A stretch of DNA of 29,758 nucleotides from a virus: the IMG/VR virus record IMGVR_UViG_3300032893_000223, positions 1 to 29,758 of that record; one strand, given 5' to 3'. A program made the position numbers and the translations under genes. Positions 21,956 through 29,711 of this stretch are shown piece by piece; position 1 is the stretch's first letter, and each line of letters starts with the position of its first letter. The notes beneath the pieces are model-generated. The model was not told the DNA's origin, made no database searches, and saw only the letters and a list, made by a program, of their open reading frames with translations.

Positions 21956-23809
21956 GTGAGTTCAACTGATGGAATCGGTTTTATAATAAACCCAACTTCG
22001 CTGTCTCAGTCAGCGATCACTCAAAATCTCCAAGATTGGGTTGAGTCTCTCCCCGATTATGAAAGATGGCAGGACTTTTTCGCCTCTAGTGCGGGTACCA
22101 TTGTTCTCCAGTTAATTGGTGGTTTAGGTGCGTATATTGCTAATGCTGTTATTGTGGCTCGTCGGGAAAATTATTTAGCTTACACTCAAAATTACAGCTC
22201 AGCAGTCGCAATATCTGAAACGCTCGGATACAGTGTCGACCGAGGTAGAAATCCAGTTATTAATTTAACAGTAACACCAAATGTAACTGGATTTTTCTCT
22301 AAATTTACCTCAGTCGGAACTATTTTAAACAGGGATATAATTTTACTCGAAGACGTTGTTTTTAACAATGGCGTTGAAATAACTTTTCAGGCTGTTGTTG
22401 GAATTTTTGTTGAAGAGCAGATCACAATTGCCAATGCTAATCCTCAACTGTTTAGATTTACTACTGGCCCTGTTTCTGATGACTACCAACTGCTTCTTAA
22501 TGGAAATATCGTCTCCACTTCTAACAGACTTCTGGATTTAATCAATGGCGATTTTGCAGTAATTAGTAATGTTCTCAGCTCAGTTGATGTTAGCTATCTT
22601 AATCTCTCTACTTTTGCTGTTACCTATAATACTGGTGATATACTTACTCTAAATTACATTCAACTCCAAGATACCCAATTTACTCAGTCAGATATCAATT
22701 TTGATCAAGGTACATTGAATAGCTACAGTGTCGAATCTCTATATCAAATGCCAGAGACCTTAGGTGAAATTCAAGTTAATGCTCCTCTTTTTAATGAAAC
22801 GCAATTTGTTATTCGTGGGAGAGACGACTACGAAAAGATATTCAAATTATTAAATAATACAATTGCTTCTACGAGCTATCAAGATGTTTCTCCAGCTGTA
22901 GTTCAGCTATGTTACTGTACAAATAATTTTTGTTTATTCACTGAGGCAGAACTCGCGGAATTTATTAATCAATTATCTCTAAATCGGCCAATGGGATTAG
23001 AGCCTCCAACTATTACTCAACCAAGTATTAATTTCTTCAATATGGCAATTGCAGTTACTGTCACTGGCCCTGGAAATATTGATCTGGATGTGGCAAATAT
23101 TTTAGCAAGCTATGAGCAACATTTGGGCAGCTCGGGCGCTGTTGGCACTGTTCCATTCTTTATAGACTTCGCTGCAATTGAGAATGCTATTAATCAGTTA
23201 AGCTATGTTGAAATTAATAGACCTACTTACAATCCTACCAACTGGGCGGGAAGTACCATTTACTATTTGGGCAATCATGTTCGAAAGGTTCCCGATGATG
23301 GTCTAATCTATCAAGCTATTGGTTTCCTATATGAGACTGGTGCATCCATGCCAAATTTCTCATTAGGAAATGCTACTTATGTTGATGGCAGAATTCTTTG
23401 GACTAAAATAACTTGTCCGGTCCCCGCTCCTACGGCAGTATGGCAGGCTAATCATGTATTTCCACCCGGAAGTATTATTACTGCTAGTGGATTCTGTTAT
23501 CAAGCAAGTAACTATAATCCTTCGGGATTTGACACTCCAGCTGTTGCTGCCAGTGGTACTTATCATAGTGTTACATACACAGCAGATGTTCCTGGGGCGT
23601 TAGGAAATTCTATTGATTTAGTGTTTGATGGAACCTCTACAAATCAAACTATTGTAAATAATTGGAACACGCTGAATCCTTCGAATACCGTTTCGATTAC
23701 TTCAGGTAATCCTTCAGCAGTTTCACCCTCTGGAAGTTTAACTCTTTCTGGCGGTGCAAATTTGATTTCAGCAGAACCTCAATGGATGAATACGGTACCT
23801 GCATGCTAA
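21956..23809 (+). CDS. Baseplate wedge protein gp6 / gpJ-like with extra C-terminal modules
   Basis: 617 residues, GTG start with AGGAG (21945-21949) 6 bases upstream. The N-terminal half resembles T4 gp6 and P2 gpJ: LPDYERWQDFFASSAGTIVL, ENYLAYTQNYSSAVAISETL and LGYSVDRGRNPVINLTV. The middle includes FVIRGRDDYEKIFKLLNN. From about residue 425 extra modules follow: a W-x-Y-x-G-x-V module (NWAGSTIYYLGNHVR and LIYQAIGFLYETGASMPNF), a second one (AVWQANHVFPPGSII), and a 70-residue beta module (about 23558-23772) that is also found twice in the fibre at 24836. The extras may bind fibres or host glycans. The stop falls shortly after EPQWMN, where a module end would be expected. Confidence 0.85.
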   Translation: MSSTDGIGFIINPTSLSQSAITQNLQDWVESLPDYERWQDFFASSAGTIVLQLIGGLGAYIANAVIVARRENYLAYTQNYSSAVAISETLGYSVDRGRNPVINLTVTPNVTGFFSKFTSVGTILNRDIILLEDVVFNNGVEITFQAVVGIFVEEQITIANANPQLFRFTTGPVSDDYQLLLNGNIVSTSNRLLDLINGDFAVISNVLSSVDVSYLNLSTFAVTYNTGDILTLNYIQLQDTQFTQSDINFDQGTLNSYSVESLYQMPETLGEIQVNAPLFNETQFVIRGRDDYEKIFKLLNNTIASTSYQDVSPAVVQLCYCTNNFCLFTEAELAEFINQLSLNRPMGLEPPTITQPSINFFNMAIAVTVTGPGNIDLDVANILASYEQHLGSSGAVGTVPFFIDFAAIENAINQLSYVEINRPTYNPTNWAGSTIYYLGNHVRKVPDDGLIYQAIGFLYETGASMPNFSLGNATYVDGRILWTKITCPVPAPTAVWQANHVFPPGSIITASGFCYQASNYNPSGFDTPAVAASGTYHSVTYTADVPGALGNSIDLVFDGTSTNQTIVNNWNTLNPSNTVSITSGNPSAVSPSGSLTLSGGANLISAEPQWMNTVPAC

Positions 23810-23858
23810 ACTTAAGACTTACTCTTAATTCGTTTTCCCAAATGTGGCCGGAGGCCTT

Positions 23859-24209
23859 ATGATAACGCCACCTAGTTTAACTTTAGATTCGGGTATTCTC
23901 TGGCTTGCTAGAACACTTCAAGGCACTCCCTCAACATGGACGTCGGGGACAAATTACAATCTTGGTGATACTGTAATTCCTACTCCTACGTTTTATATTA
24001 ATAACCCGTCATTCCCCACAAATATAATGTTTCAGGTAGTAGGATTTGTAGGAAAATCTGGAGCATCTCAACCAGCTTTTCCTCTTACGATTGGGCAGAC
24101 TGTTGATGATAATACAGTTATTTGGGAAGCGATTGATCCGACTAAGAATCCTCCTAATTTACCATTTGACCAATATTACTTGATTTCTCCGACAATCACA
24201 GTTACTTAA
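23859..24209 (+). CDS. Small protein with carbohydrate-binding-like module
   Basis: 116 residues from ATG 23859, with GGAGG at 23850-23854 four bases upstream; an in-frame GTG at 23844 is an alternative. The chain contains TPSTWTSGTNYNLGDTVI, then IMFQVVGFVGKSGASQPAF and a DDNTVIWEAIDP end. This is the same W-x-Y-x-x-G-x-x-V ... F/Y-Q-x-x-GF-x-G-x-SGAS-P-F ... W pattern as in the C-terminus of the wedge protein upstream, resembling small carbohydrate-binding (CBM5/12-like) folds. It may be a split-off module of that wedge protein or a decoration protein. The SD lies in GGCCGGAGGCC, which can pair on itself. Confidence 0.65.
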   Translation: MITPPSLTLDSGILWLARTLQGTPSTWTSGTNYNLGDTVIPTPTFYINNPSFPTNIMFQVVGFVGKSGASQPAFPLTIGQTVDDNTVIWEAIDPTKNPPNLPFDQYYLISPTITVT

Positions 24210-24228
24210 AGTTAGGTAGGGTAGTAAC

Positions 24229-24834
24229 ATAGGCTTAAGCTTTAATTCTCAATTTACTAGCATTTTAGCTATTCCTGAAAATCTTCAGGAGCAACCACTT
24301 TATCCTAAAGTGTGTGAGATGATGGACTATATCGTCACCACTTATGCTACTCAGTTTGAGGATATCACAAATAAATATGCCAACCCAACTGAAGCTAGTC
24401 AAGAAGTTATTGTTAATGTTGTGAATGAACTTGGCTTCCAGTACATTACTAATGTAATGGGAACAATAACTAATTTTGAATTTAATTCGCTACTTAGCTT
24501 CATTAGTCTTATTAACTTACTTAAAGGATCTCGTCAGGGACTAGAGCTAGTTCTTATTCTTCTTGGATTTGATTCGGTTATCACAGAGTGGTGGGAACAA
24601 TCTCCTCAGGGAGAGCCTTGGACCTATGAACTGCTAGTTATTATGAATAACTCGTATGTTACTGATCCAACGTTGACTTTAAATAAATTATTGACATTTG
24701 CAAGAGCATATGTTTATCCGACAATTAGTAACTACAACTATCAGTTTGACTTCCAATTTGCTCAGGCAGGAACGGCACTTGCTGGCTTCACTCGTCAATA
24801 CTACCCATATGCTATTTCTGCGAGGATAAGCTAA
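24229..24834 (+). CDS. Tail protein gpI-like baseplate protein (P2 gpI type), start uncertain
   Basis: The reading frame is open from 24220 to 24834. The first standard start is GTG 24310, which has no usable SD, yet the upstream codons look like protein (LSFNSQFTSILAIPENLQEQ, then PLYPKVCEMM). ATA at 24229 with AGG eight bases upstream is the best-placed start, though ATA is rare; from it the product is 201 residues. The core matches P2 gpI: LLKGSRQGLELVLILLGFDS, VITEWWEQSPQGEPWTYELL, NKLLTFARAYVYPTI, and the following gene is an H-like fibre, as in P2. The family forms the outer wedge part that holds fibres (the role of T4 gp7). Confidence 0.8.
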   Translation: MGLSFNSQFTSILAIPENLQEQPLYPKVCEMMDYIVTTYATQFEDITNKYANPTEASQEVIVNVVNELGFQYITNVMGTITNFEFNSLLSFISLINLLKGSRQGLELVLILLGFDSVITEWWEQSPQGEPWTYELLVIMNNSYVTDPTLTLNKLLTFARAYVYPTISNYNYQFDFQFAQAGTALAGFTRQYYPYAISARIS

Positions 24835-24835
24835 T

Positions 24836-27800
24836 ATGTCTTTTGTTGGAATTATTACAAACGCAGGTCTTACAGCTGCTCAACTTGCAGCGCAGAATAA
24901 TGGATTCTTCATTGTTCCTACTGGATTTGGCGTTAGTAATCAGTCAGGGACATTAGATCCTACTCGAACTTCTCCTAATGCAGGTCAGTGGTACACGGGG
25001 ATGATTAGTAGCCGAGTAGTTATTGATCTAAATACAATAGAATTTGTATGTACCATCCCCCCAGGCCAGTTACCTCCAAATACGCAAAAAACAGTTAATG
25101 AGGTCTACCTATATACTTCTAGTTATGCAACTGGAAGTTATAATGGTGTAAATTATGCTGCTTTGAATCTTGGAACTGTTGGTAATAGTATTACTCTGAC
25201 ATTTAATGGATCACTGACTAATCAGCAAGTTATTAATAACTGGAATACAGCTAATCCTACCAATATGGTAAGGATCACATCGGGAAATGCATCAGGAATA
25301 TCTCCGTCAGGAAATCTGATACTTACTAATGGCGCTAGTAATATTCTCTTTGCTATTGGTGAGACAACTGCTAATACGACTATTACTTATGATCCTACTG
25401 GATCTGTTACTCTTGATCTGCAAGTTGCAATCTTAAATACAAATTTAACTAATTTAATTACATTTGCATTTACTGAAGCAACTGAGATTGCTGAGCATAA
25501 TACAGATCCAAATGCTCATCCAGATTATCTAGAAGCACTACATATTGCGGCTATTTTTCCCAAGGCTGGAGCCGTTCCATTCTCATATGATGGCCAGAGC
25601 TACGATCAATTTCCAAATTTCGAAGGAACACCTGCATCTGTAGTTTATGGTGGTATTACTTTCACTGCAATTTATAATGGACCAAATGGCAACAGCATCT
25701 CTTTGACTTTTGACGGTGTCTCAACTGTTGATGAAGTTTGTTCATACTGGAATACAGCTAATCCTGAAAATCCTGTTCAAAATAGCAGTTTAAGTGGATT
25801 AGAAGTTTTACCTGCTGCTGTTGAAAATCTGAGCGGTGGTACTCTTTCTGTCAATCAGTGGGATATCGTTTACTGTGACGTTGATGGAGTTTATAAGCAG
25901 GCTCTTGCTGATGGAACTATAAAATCTCAAGTTGCAGGTATTGCTGATCTAGTTTACAATAAAGTTATATCTGAAGGCTTTATTGACAAGACTACTGGTT
26001 TTACAGCTGGTAAAACAATTTATCTGTCAAATACCATTCCCGGAGCAATGACAACTGTAACGACAGCTGTTCCTGTTGGTATTCAGATCCGCTCTTCTCC
26101 TGATCTAATTTTATTCTCTAAAGCTAGCTCAGGTGGAGCATTCAGCACTAATTACACTGCAGTCGTAACTGACACTCCAGGTGCGATCAATTTTCCGACT
26201 ACTCAACAGGCAATTGATGCTGTTCCATCTGGATCAAATATCTTAATTGATAAATTTGAAGAAATTGATTCGGAGATACTGACAAATAATAAACAGATCG
26301 ACTTCGTATTTGCTGGTCCTGGAACCGGTTGGTTTAAGTCTCTCGGATATCATGAAATTCAGGAAATCACTTTTAGTGGCGTTCCAACTTCTGGTACATG
26401 GAGAATTGAATTTGGTGTTGAAGCTACCTCTGACTTGGCATATAATGCTAATGCACTAGCTGTTCAGTCTGCATTAAATGCACTGCCAAATATTTCTGGT
26501 GCGGGTGGTCTTGTTGTAACTGGTAGTTACAGTTCTGGGTTTATTGCTACTTGGAATAATCCTGGAGCTCAGACTCTATTTACTTTTACTAATCCTGGTC
26601 AGGACGAGATTCAGAAATTTAGTTTCGATGCAGTTCCGACATTCGGATCATTCCAGATTGAATTCTTTAATAATGCTGGATACACAACAAATCCTATTGA
26701 CTCAGACTTCACTCTTGCTCAAGTTCAGATGGAAGTTGATCTTGTTCTTGGGGCAGGAAATTCAATTGTTACTGGATCATTTTCAGCGGGATTCACAATT
26801 GAGTACGAAGGTATTTATGGCAAGCAGTCAATAGCTGCAATGCAGGCTGTAAATAACACCTTAGTTAATGGTGTTAATCCAGTTAACATCACCTACTCTG
26901 AATTACAGGCTGGAATTCGTCCTGCTAGTAATTTATTTATTGGCCCTACTCATGTTGTTATAACAAATACTGAAACTCAGCATGGCACTCCAATTGGTCC
27001 TGATACTTGTATCCAGCTTACTGAGGATGACTGCTCTTTTACTGGTCAGGGAGTTATTCAGGGATTTGTTACTGGAATTGATTTTAATGGCACTAAGGGA
27101 CATTTTATTGGTGAAGGTCTTTATTTTGACCCAACAATAACTTATCCAATTTCTACTAATGGCAAAACTCCTCAAATTGATTATAACACTTCTGGTGCAA
27201 TTGGTGTTCCAAGTTTTGATAATCCAGAATTAAGAATTTTACAACATCCTAGTAACAATAATCGTGCTGTTGTTACTTCAGGATCAATGTCAAATATCGA
27301 TGGTACAACTTTTAGTCAGAGTCAAAATAATCAGCTGTTGGATTTTAATGGTGGTCAAATTGACTTCCAAGCTGGTATCATATATGCTGCTGATGGTGTA
27401 ACAAATGTAGGTACTTTTACTCCGGCAACCATGACATCCGGTCAGTATGTATACTACGGAGTATCGGTTAGTCAGTCTGGTGTTAATGCTGACAATACTA
27501 TTGATGGACAACTTCAGATTGTTGTCGGCGTAGTAGGATCTACTCCGTCAAATGCTAGTAAACCAACATTGGGTGGTGGTACTCCGGTAGGTTATGTCTT
27601 AGTTGAGGGTGCTGGCGGATCAAATATTAATCCGGTCCTCCAGGCTGCAGTTACTTCTTTTGCTCCAGGCTCTGGCGGCGGTGGAGCAGCATTCCCACTT
27701 ATTATTCAGGAGACTCCTGCTGGAACAGTTGATGGTACTAATTTAGTATTTACAACTAGTCAAATTCCAAAAGACTCTCAGAGTATCCTGGTTATGGTGA

Positions 27801-28705
27801 ATCGCGTACCGGTTCCCATTACAACAGGTTGGAGTATCGTTGGGAATACGATTACTTTCGTTAATGGGTATCAACCAACTCCCGGTCGTCCACCCTCCGT
27901 ATTCTATATCTCGTCAACAGTTGTTACTAGTATTTCAGGATTTCAAGAAGTACCCGCAGGGACAGTTAATGGAATTAATGATACATTTACATTAACAGGA
28001 CAAGTCCCAAATCAAGAGAGTGCACTCTTGATAGTTGACAGAGCTATTGTACCAACTACTGGCTGGGAATTAATTCAGGGAGCGAGCTCTAGTTCAGTTA
28101 AATTCTTGACCGGATATATTCCTAGCACTGGTCAGACACCATATATCTTCTATCTTACTAACGTCGGATCAATTGGTGGAGGCGGAGGTGGTGGAGGAAT
28201 TACCAGTATAGTAAATGATGGTGGTGGAATTGGTCTTTTTAGATCACTCGCTTCTAATATTGCTCACTTTAAGACATTAATAAATGGAACAAATACTATT
28301 GTTGTTGATAATGGTGATGGTACAGTTCAAGTTAATGCCACAGGTGGCGGCGGCTCCGGTCAGTATGTACCCCAAGGAGATGAATCCACTCCAGAAGTAA
28401 TTAATCCTGCAGCTGGCATAACTCCAACTTCTGATTTACTACAGTCCTGGTATATAAAATCAGCGACTTCAAGTGGAGCTCAACAAGTAACAGCAAATCC
28501 CCAGATTGCTGCTGGGACAGCGGTGGGCCAGAGACTAGCGCTAACTACAGCTGATGGAAATGATTTTGTTTATTTTGAAGATGGAAATGGTTTATCTCTT
28601 AATGGAGAGTGGCCAAATCATCTAGCATCACCATCTCAAATTCTGTTAACTACCCTCGAATTAGAGTGGACAGGGGTGAGATGGCGAGAAAGAAATCGGT
28701 CGTAA
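24836..28705 (+). CDS. Large tail fibre protein (P2 gpH-like N-terminus)
   Basis: 1289 residues; ATG two bases after the gpI-like stop. Residues 1-100 match the H-type fibre head (GIITNAGLTAAQLAAQNNGF, RVVIDLNTIEFVCTIPPGQL, NEVYLYTS) that docks to gpI/gpJ. Then come two 70-residue beta modules also found in the wedge gene, a beta-helix-like part (TTQQAIDAVPSGSNILID and later FTGQGVIQGFVTGIDFNG) interrupted by two repeats of the phage E-I-Q-x-x-x-F-x-G-x-P-T-x-G type, and a fibre segment with YYGVSVSQSGVNADNT. Two PAGTVDG/PAGTVNG repeats follow. The C-terminal about 75 residues (GLSLNGEW, LELEWTGVRWRERNRS) are also found at the end of the secreted protein at 28755. It should be the main receptor-binding fibre. 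Confidence 0.87.
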   Translation: MSFVGIITNAGLTAAQLAAQNNGFFIVPTGFGVSNQSGTLDPTRTSPNAGQWYTGMISSRVVIDLNTIEFVCTIPPGQLPPNTQKTVNEVYLYTSSYATGSYNGVNYAALNLGTVGNSITLTFNGSLTNQQVINNWNTANPTNMVRITSGNASGISPSGNLILTNGASNILFAIGETTANTTITYDPTGSVTLDLQVAILNTNLTNLITFAFTEATEIAEHNTDPNAHPDYLEALHIAAIFPKAGAVPFSYDGQSYDQFPNFEGTPASVVYGGITFTAIYNGPNGNSISLTFDGVSTVDEVCSYWNTANPENPVQNSSLSGLEVLPAAVENLSGGTLSVNQWDIVYCDVDGVYKQALADGTIKSQVAGIADLVYNKVISEGFIDKTTGFTAGKTIYLSNTIPGAMTTVTTAVPVGIQIRSSPDLILFSKASSGGAFSTNYTAVVTDTPGAINFPTTQQAIDAVPSGSNILIDKFEEIDSEILTNNKQIDFVFAGPGTGWFKSLGYHEIQEITFSGVPTSGTWRIEFGVEATSDLAYNANALAVQSALNALPNISGAGGLVVTGSYSSGFIATWNNPGAQTLFTFTNPGQDEIQKFSFDAVPTFGSFQIEFFNNAGYTTNPIDSDFTLAQVQMEVDLVLGAGNSIVTGSFSAGFTIEYEGIYGKQSIAAMQAVNNTLVNGVNPVNITYSELQAGIRPASNLFIGPTHVVITNTETQHGTPIGPDTCIQLTEDDCSFTGQGVIQGFVTGIDFNGTKGHFIGEGLYFDPTITYPISTNGKTPQIDYNTSGAIGVPSFDNPELRILQHPSNNNRAVVTSGSMSNIDGTTFSQSQNNQLLDFNGGQIDFQAGIIYAADGVTNVGTFTPATMTSGQYVYYGVSVSQSGVNADNTIDGQLQIVVGVVGSTPSNASKPTLGGGTPVGYVLVEGAGGSNINPVLQAAVTSFAPGSGGGGAAFPLIIQETPAGTVDGTNLVFTTSQIPKDSQSILVMVNRVPVPITTGWSIVGNTITFVNGYQPTPGRPPSVFYISSTVVTSISGFQEVPAGTVNGINDTFTLTGQVPNQESALLIVDRAIVPTTGWELIQGASSSSVKFLTGYIPSTGQTPYIFYLTNVGSIGGGGGGGGITSIVNDGGGIGLFRSLASNIAHFKTLINGTNTIVVDNGDGTVQVNATGGGGSGQYVPQGDESTPEVINPAAGITPTSDLLQSWYIKSATSSGAQQVTANPQIAAGTAVGQRLALTTADGNDFVYFEDGNGLSLNGEWPNHLASPSQILLTTLELEWTGVRWRERNRS
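26353..26865 (+). repeat. Two tandem beta repeats inserted in the fibre beta-helix
   Basis: Copy one (from EIQEITFSGVPTSGTWRIEF, with LAYNANALAVQSALNALPN and VVTGSYSSGF) and copy two (from EIQKFSFDAVPTFGSFQIEF, with FTLAQVQMEVDLVLGAGN and IVTGSFSAGF) share the pattern of a widespread phage and surface-protein repeat. Boundaries are approximate. Confidence 0.75.
27690..28171 (+). repeat. Two tandem PAGTV repeats near the fibre C-terminus
   Basis: Copy one begins IIQETPAGTVDGTNLVFTTS and ends PSVFYISS; copy two begins FQEVPAGTVNGINDTFTLTG and ends PYIFYLTN. Both contain a V-N-R or V-D-R turn, a T-T-GW strand and a F-x-x-GY-x-P-x-x-G segment. They are about 80 residues each and diverged in DNA. 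Boundaries are approximate. Confidence 0.8.
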
Positions 28706-28754
28706 CAAACGGATTTGTAGTAGAAATTAATGCCTATATGGCAAGGAGGACAGT

Positions 28755-29699
28755 ATGAAAAATATTAAAACATGGTTGCTATTAGTGGCATTGACCACTA
28801 GTGTGACCGCGTGGGCAAACGGCTCACGAACATTAGATGGTGCGCTGATCACCAATGGTGCAGCGACACTGACTCTACCTACAAGTACAGATACACTTGT
28901 TGGTCGAGCAACTACTGATACTTTGACAAATAAAAGTATTAGTGGTGCAACAAACACATTCAGCAATATTCCAGTTAGCGCTATTGCTACTGGTACAGGA
29001 TTGAGTGTTCAGTCTGGTGGTACTGGTGATACTACTCTGACTGTCCATGGTGTCCTGATTGGTGAAGGAACTAGTGCTGTCGCAGTGACTAGTGCTCCTG
29101 CTCAGTACCAATCTTTGGTTGGTAATGCTTCTGGTGATCCTAGCTTTCAAGCAATTTCTCTTAACCAATCTGCTGCTGTTAGCGGTCAGTTGGCTACGGG
29201 CAATGGTGGTACCGGTTTGAACGGTATTACTGCTCACGATTTGCTTGTTGGTAACGGATCTTCAGCAGCTAATTTGATTGCTCCTTCAACTGCTGGATTT
29301 GTTCTTACATCAAATGGTGCTTCAGCTGATCCTAGTTTCCAAGCTGTTTCGTCTCCGGCACCTTCATTGAATGGTGGCTCTGGTTCAGCTCAGTCTGTTA
29401 CTGCTGCGGGTGGTGTATCTCTCGCATCTTTAACTTATCAAAATTTTGCCTGGGTGGCAGGATCACCTGGTGCTGTTACAGTTACTGCTACTCCGTCAGT
29501 AAGCGCAGGATCTGCTGATGGTCAATTATTGAGAATTGTTGGAACAAACAATACCAATACTGTAACTCTGCAAGATCAGGCTAATTTAGCCTCTAGTGGT
29601 CTGAGTTTAAACGGTAATTGGGTTGGAGCTAAAGATAGTGTTCTCAATCTTCACTGGGACGCCACTCAATCATTGTGGGTAGAAGACGCAAGACGGTAA
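28755..29699 (+). CDS. Exported fibre-like protein with Sec signal peptide
   Basis: 314 residues; ATG with AAGGAGG just upstream. The N-terminus is a textbook Sec signal: MKNIK, a hydrophobic core TWLLLVALTTSV, and an A-W-A site before NGS (cleavage after about residue 22). The mature part is fibre-like: GGTGDTTLTVHGVLIGEGTS, VLTSNGASADPSFQAVS, and a C-terminal module (GLSLNGNW, VLNLHWDATQSLWVEDARR) that matches the end of the upstream virion fibre. Virion fibres assemble in the cytoplasm and do not need export, so a secreted copy suggests a periplasmic or surface protein, for example a receptor-masking or decoy factor. That function is inference. No lipobox is seen, because the cleavage region has no Cys. 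Confidence 0.8.
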   Translation: MKNIKTWLLLVALTTSVTAWANGSRTLDGALITNGAATLTLPTSTDTLVGRATTDTLTNKSISGATNTFSNIPVSAIATGTGLSVQSGGTGDTTLTVHGVLIGEGTSAVAVTSAPAQYQSLVGNASGDPSFQAISLNQSAAVSGQLATGNGGTGLNGITAHDLLVGNGSSAANLIAPSTAGFVLTSNGASADPSFQAVSSPAPSLNGGSGSAQSVTAAGGVSLASLTYQNFAWVAGSPGAVTVTATPSVSAGSADGQLLRIVGTNNTNTVTLQDQANLASSGLSLNGNWVGAKDSVLNLHWDATQSLWVEDARR

Positions 29700-29711
29700 T
29701 AGGAGTTAGTG

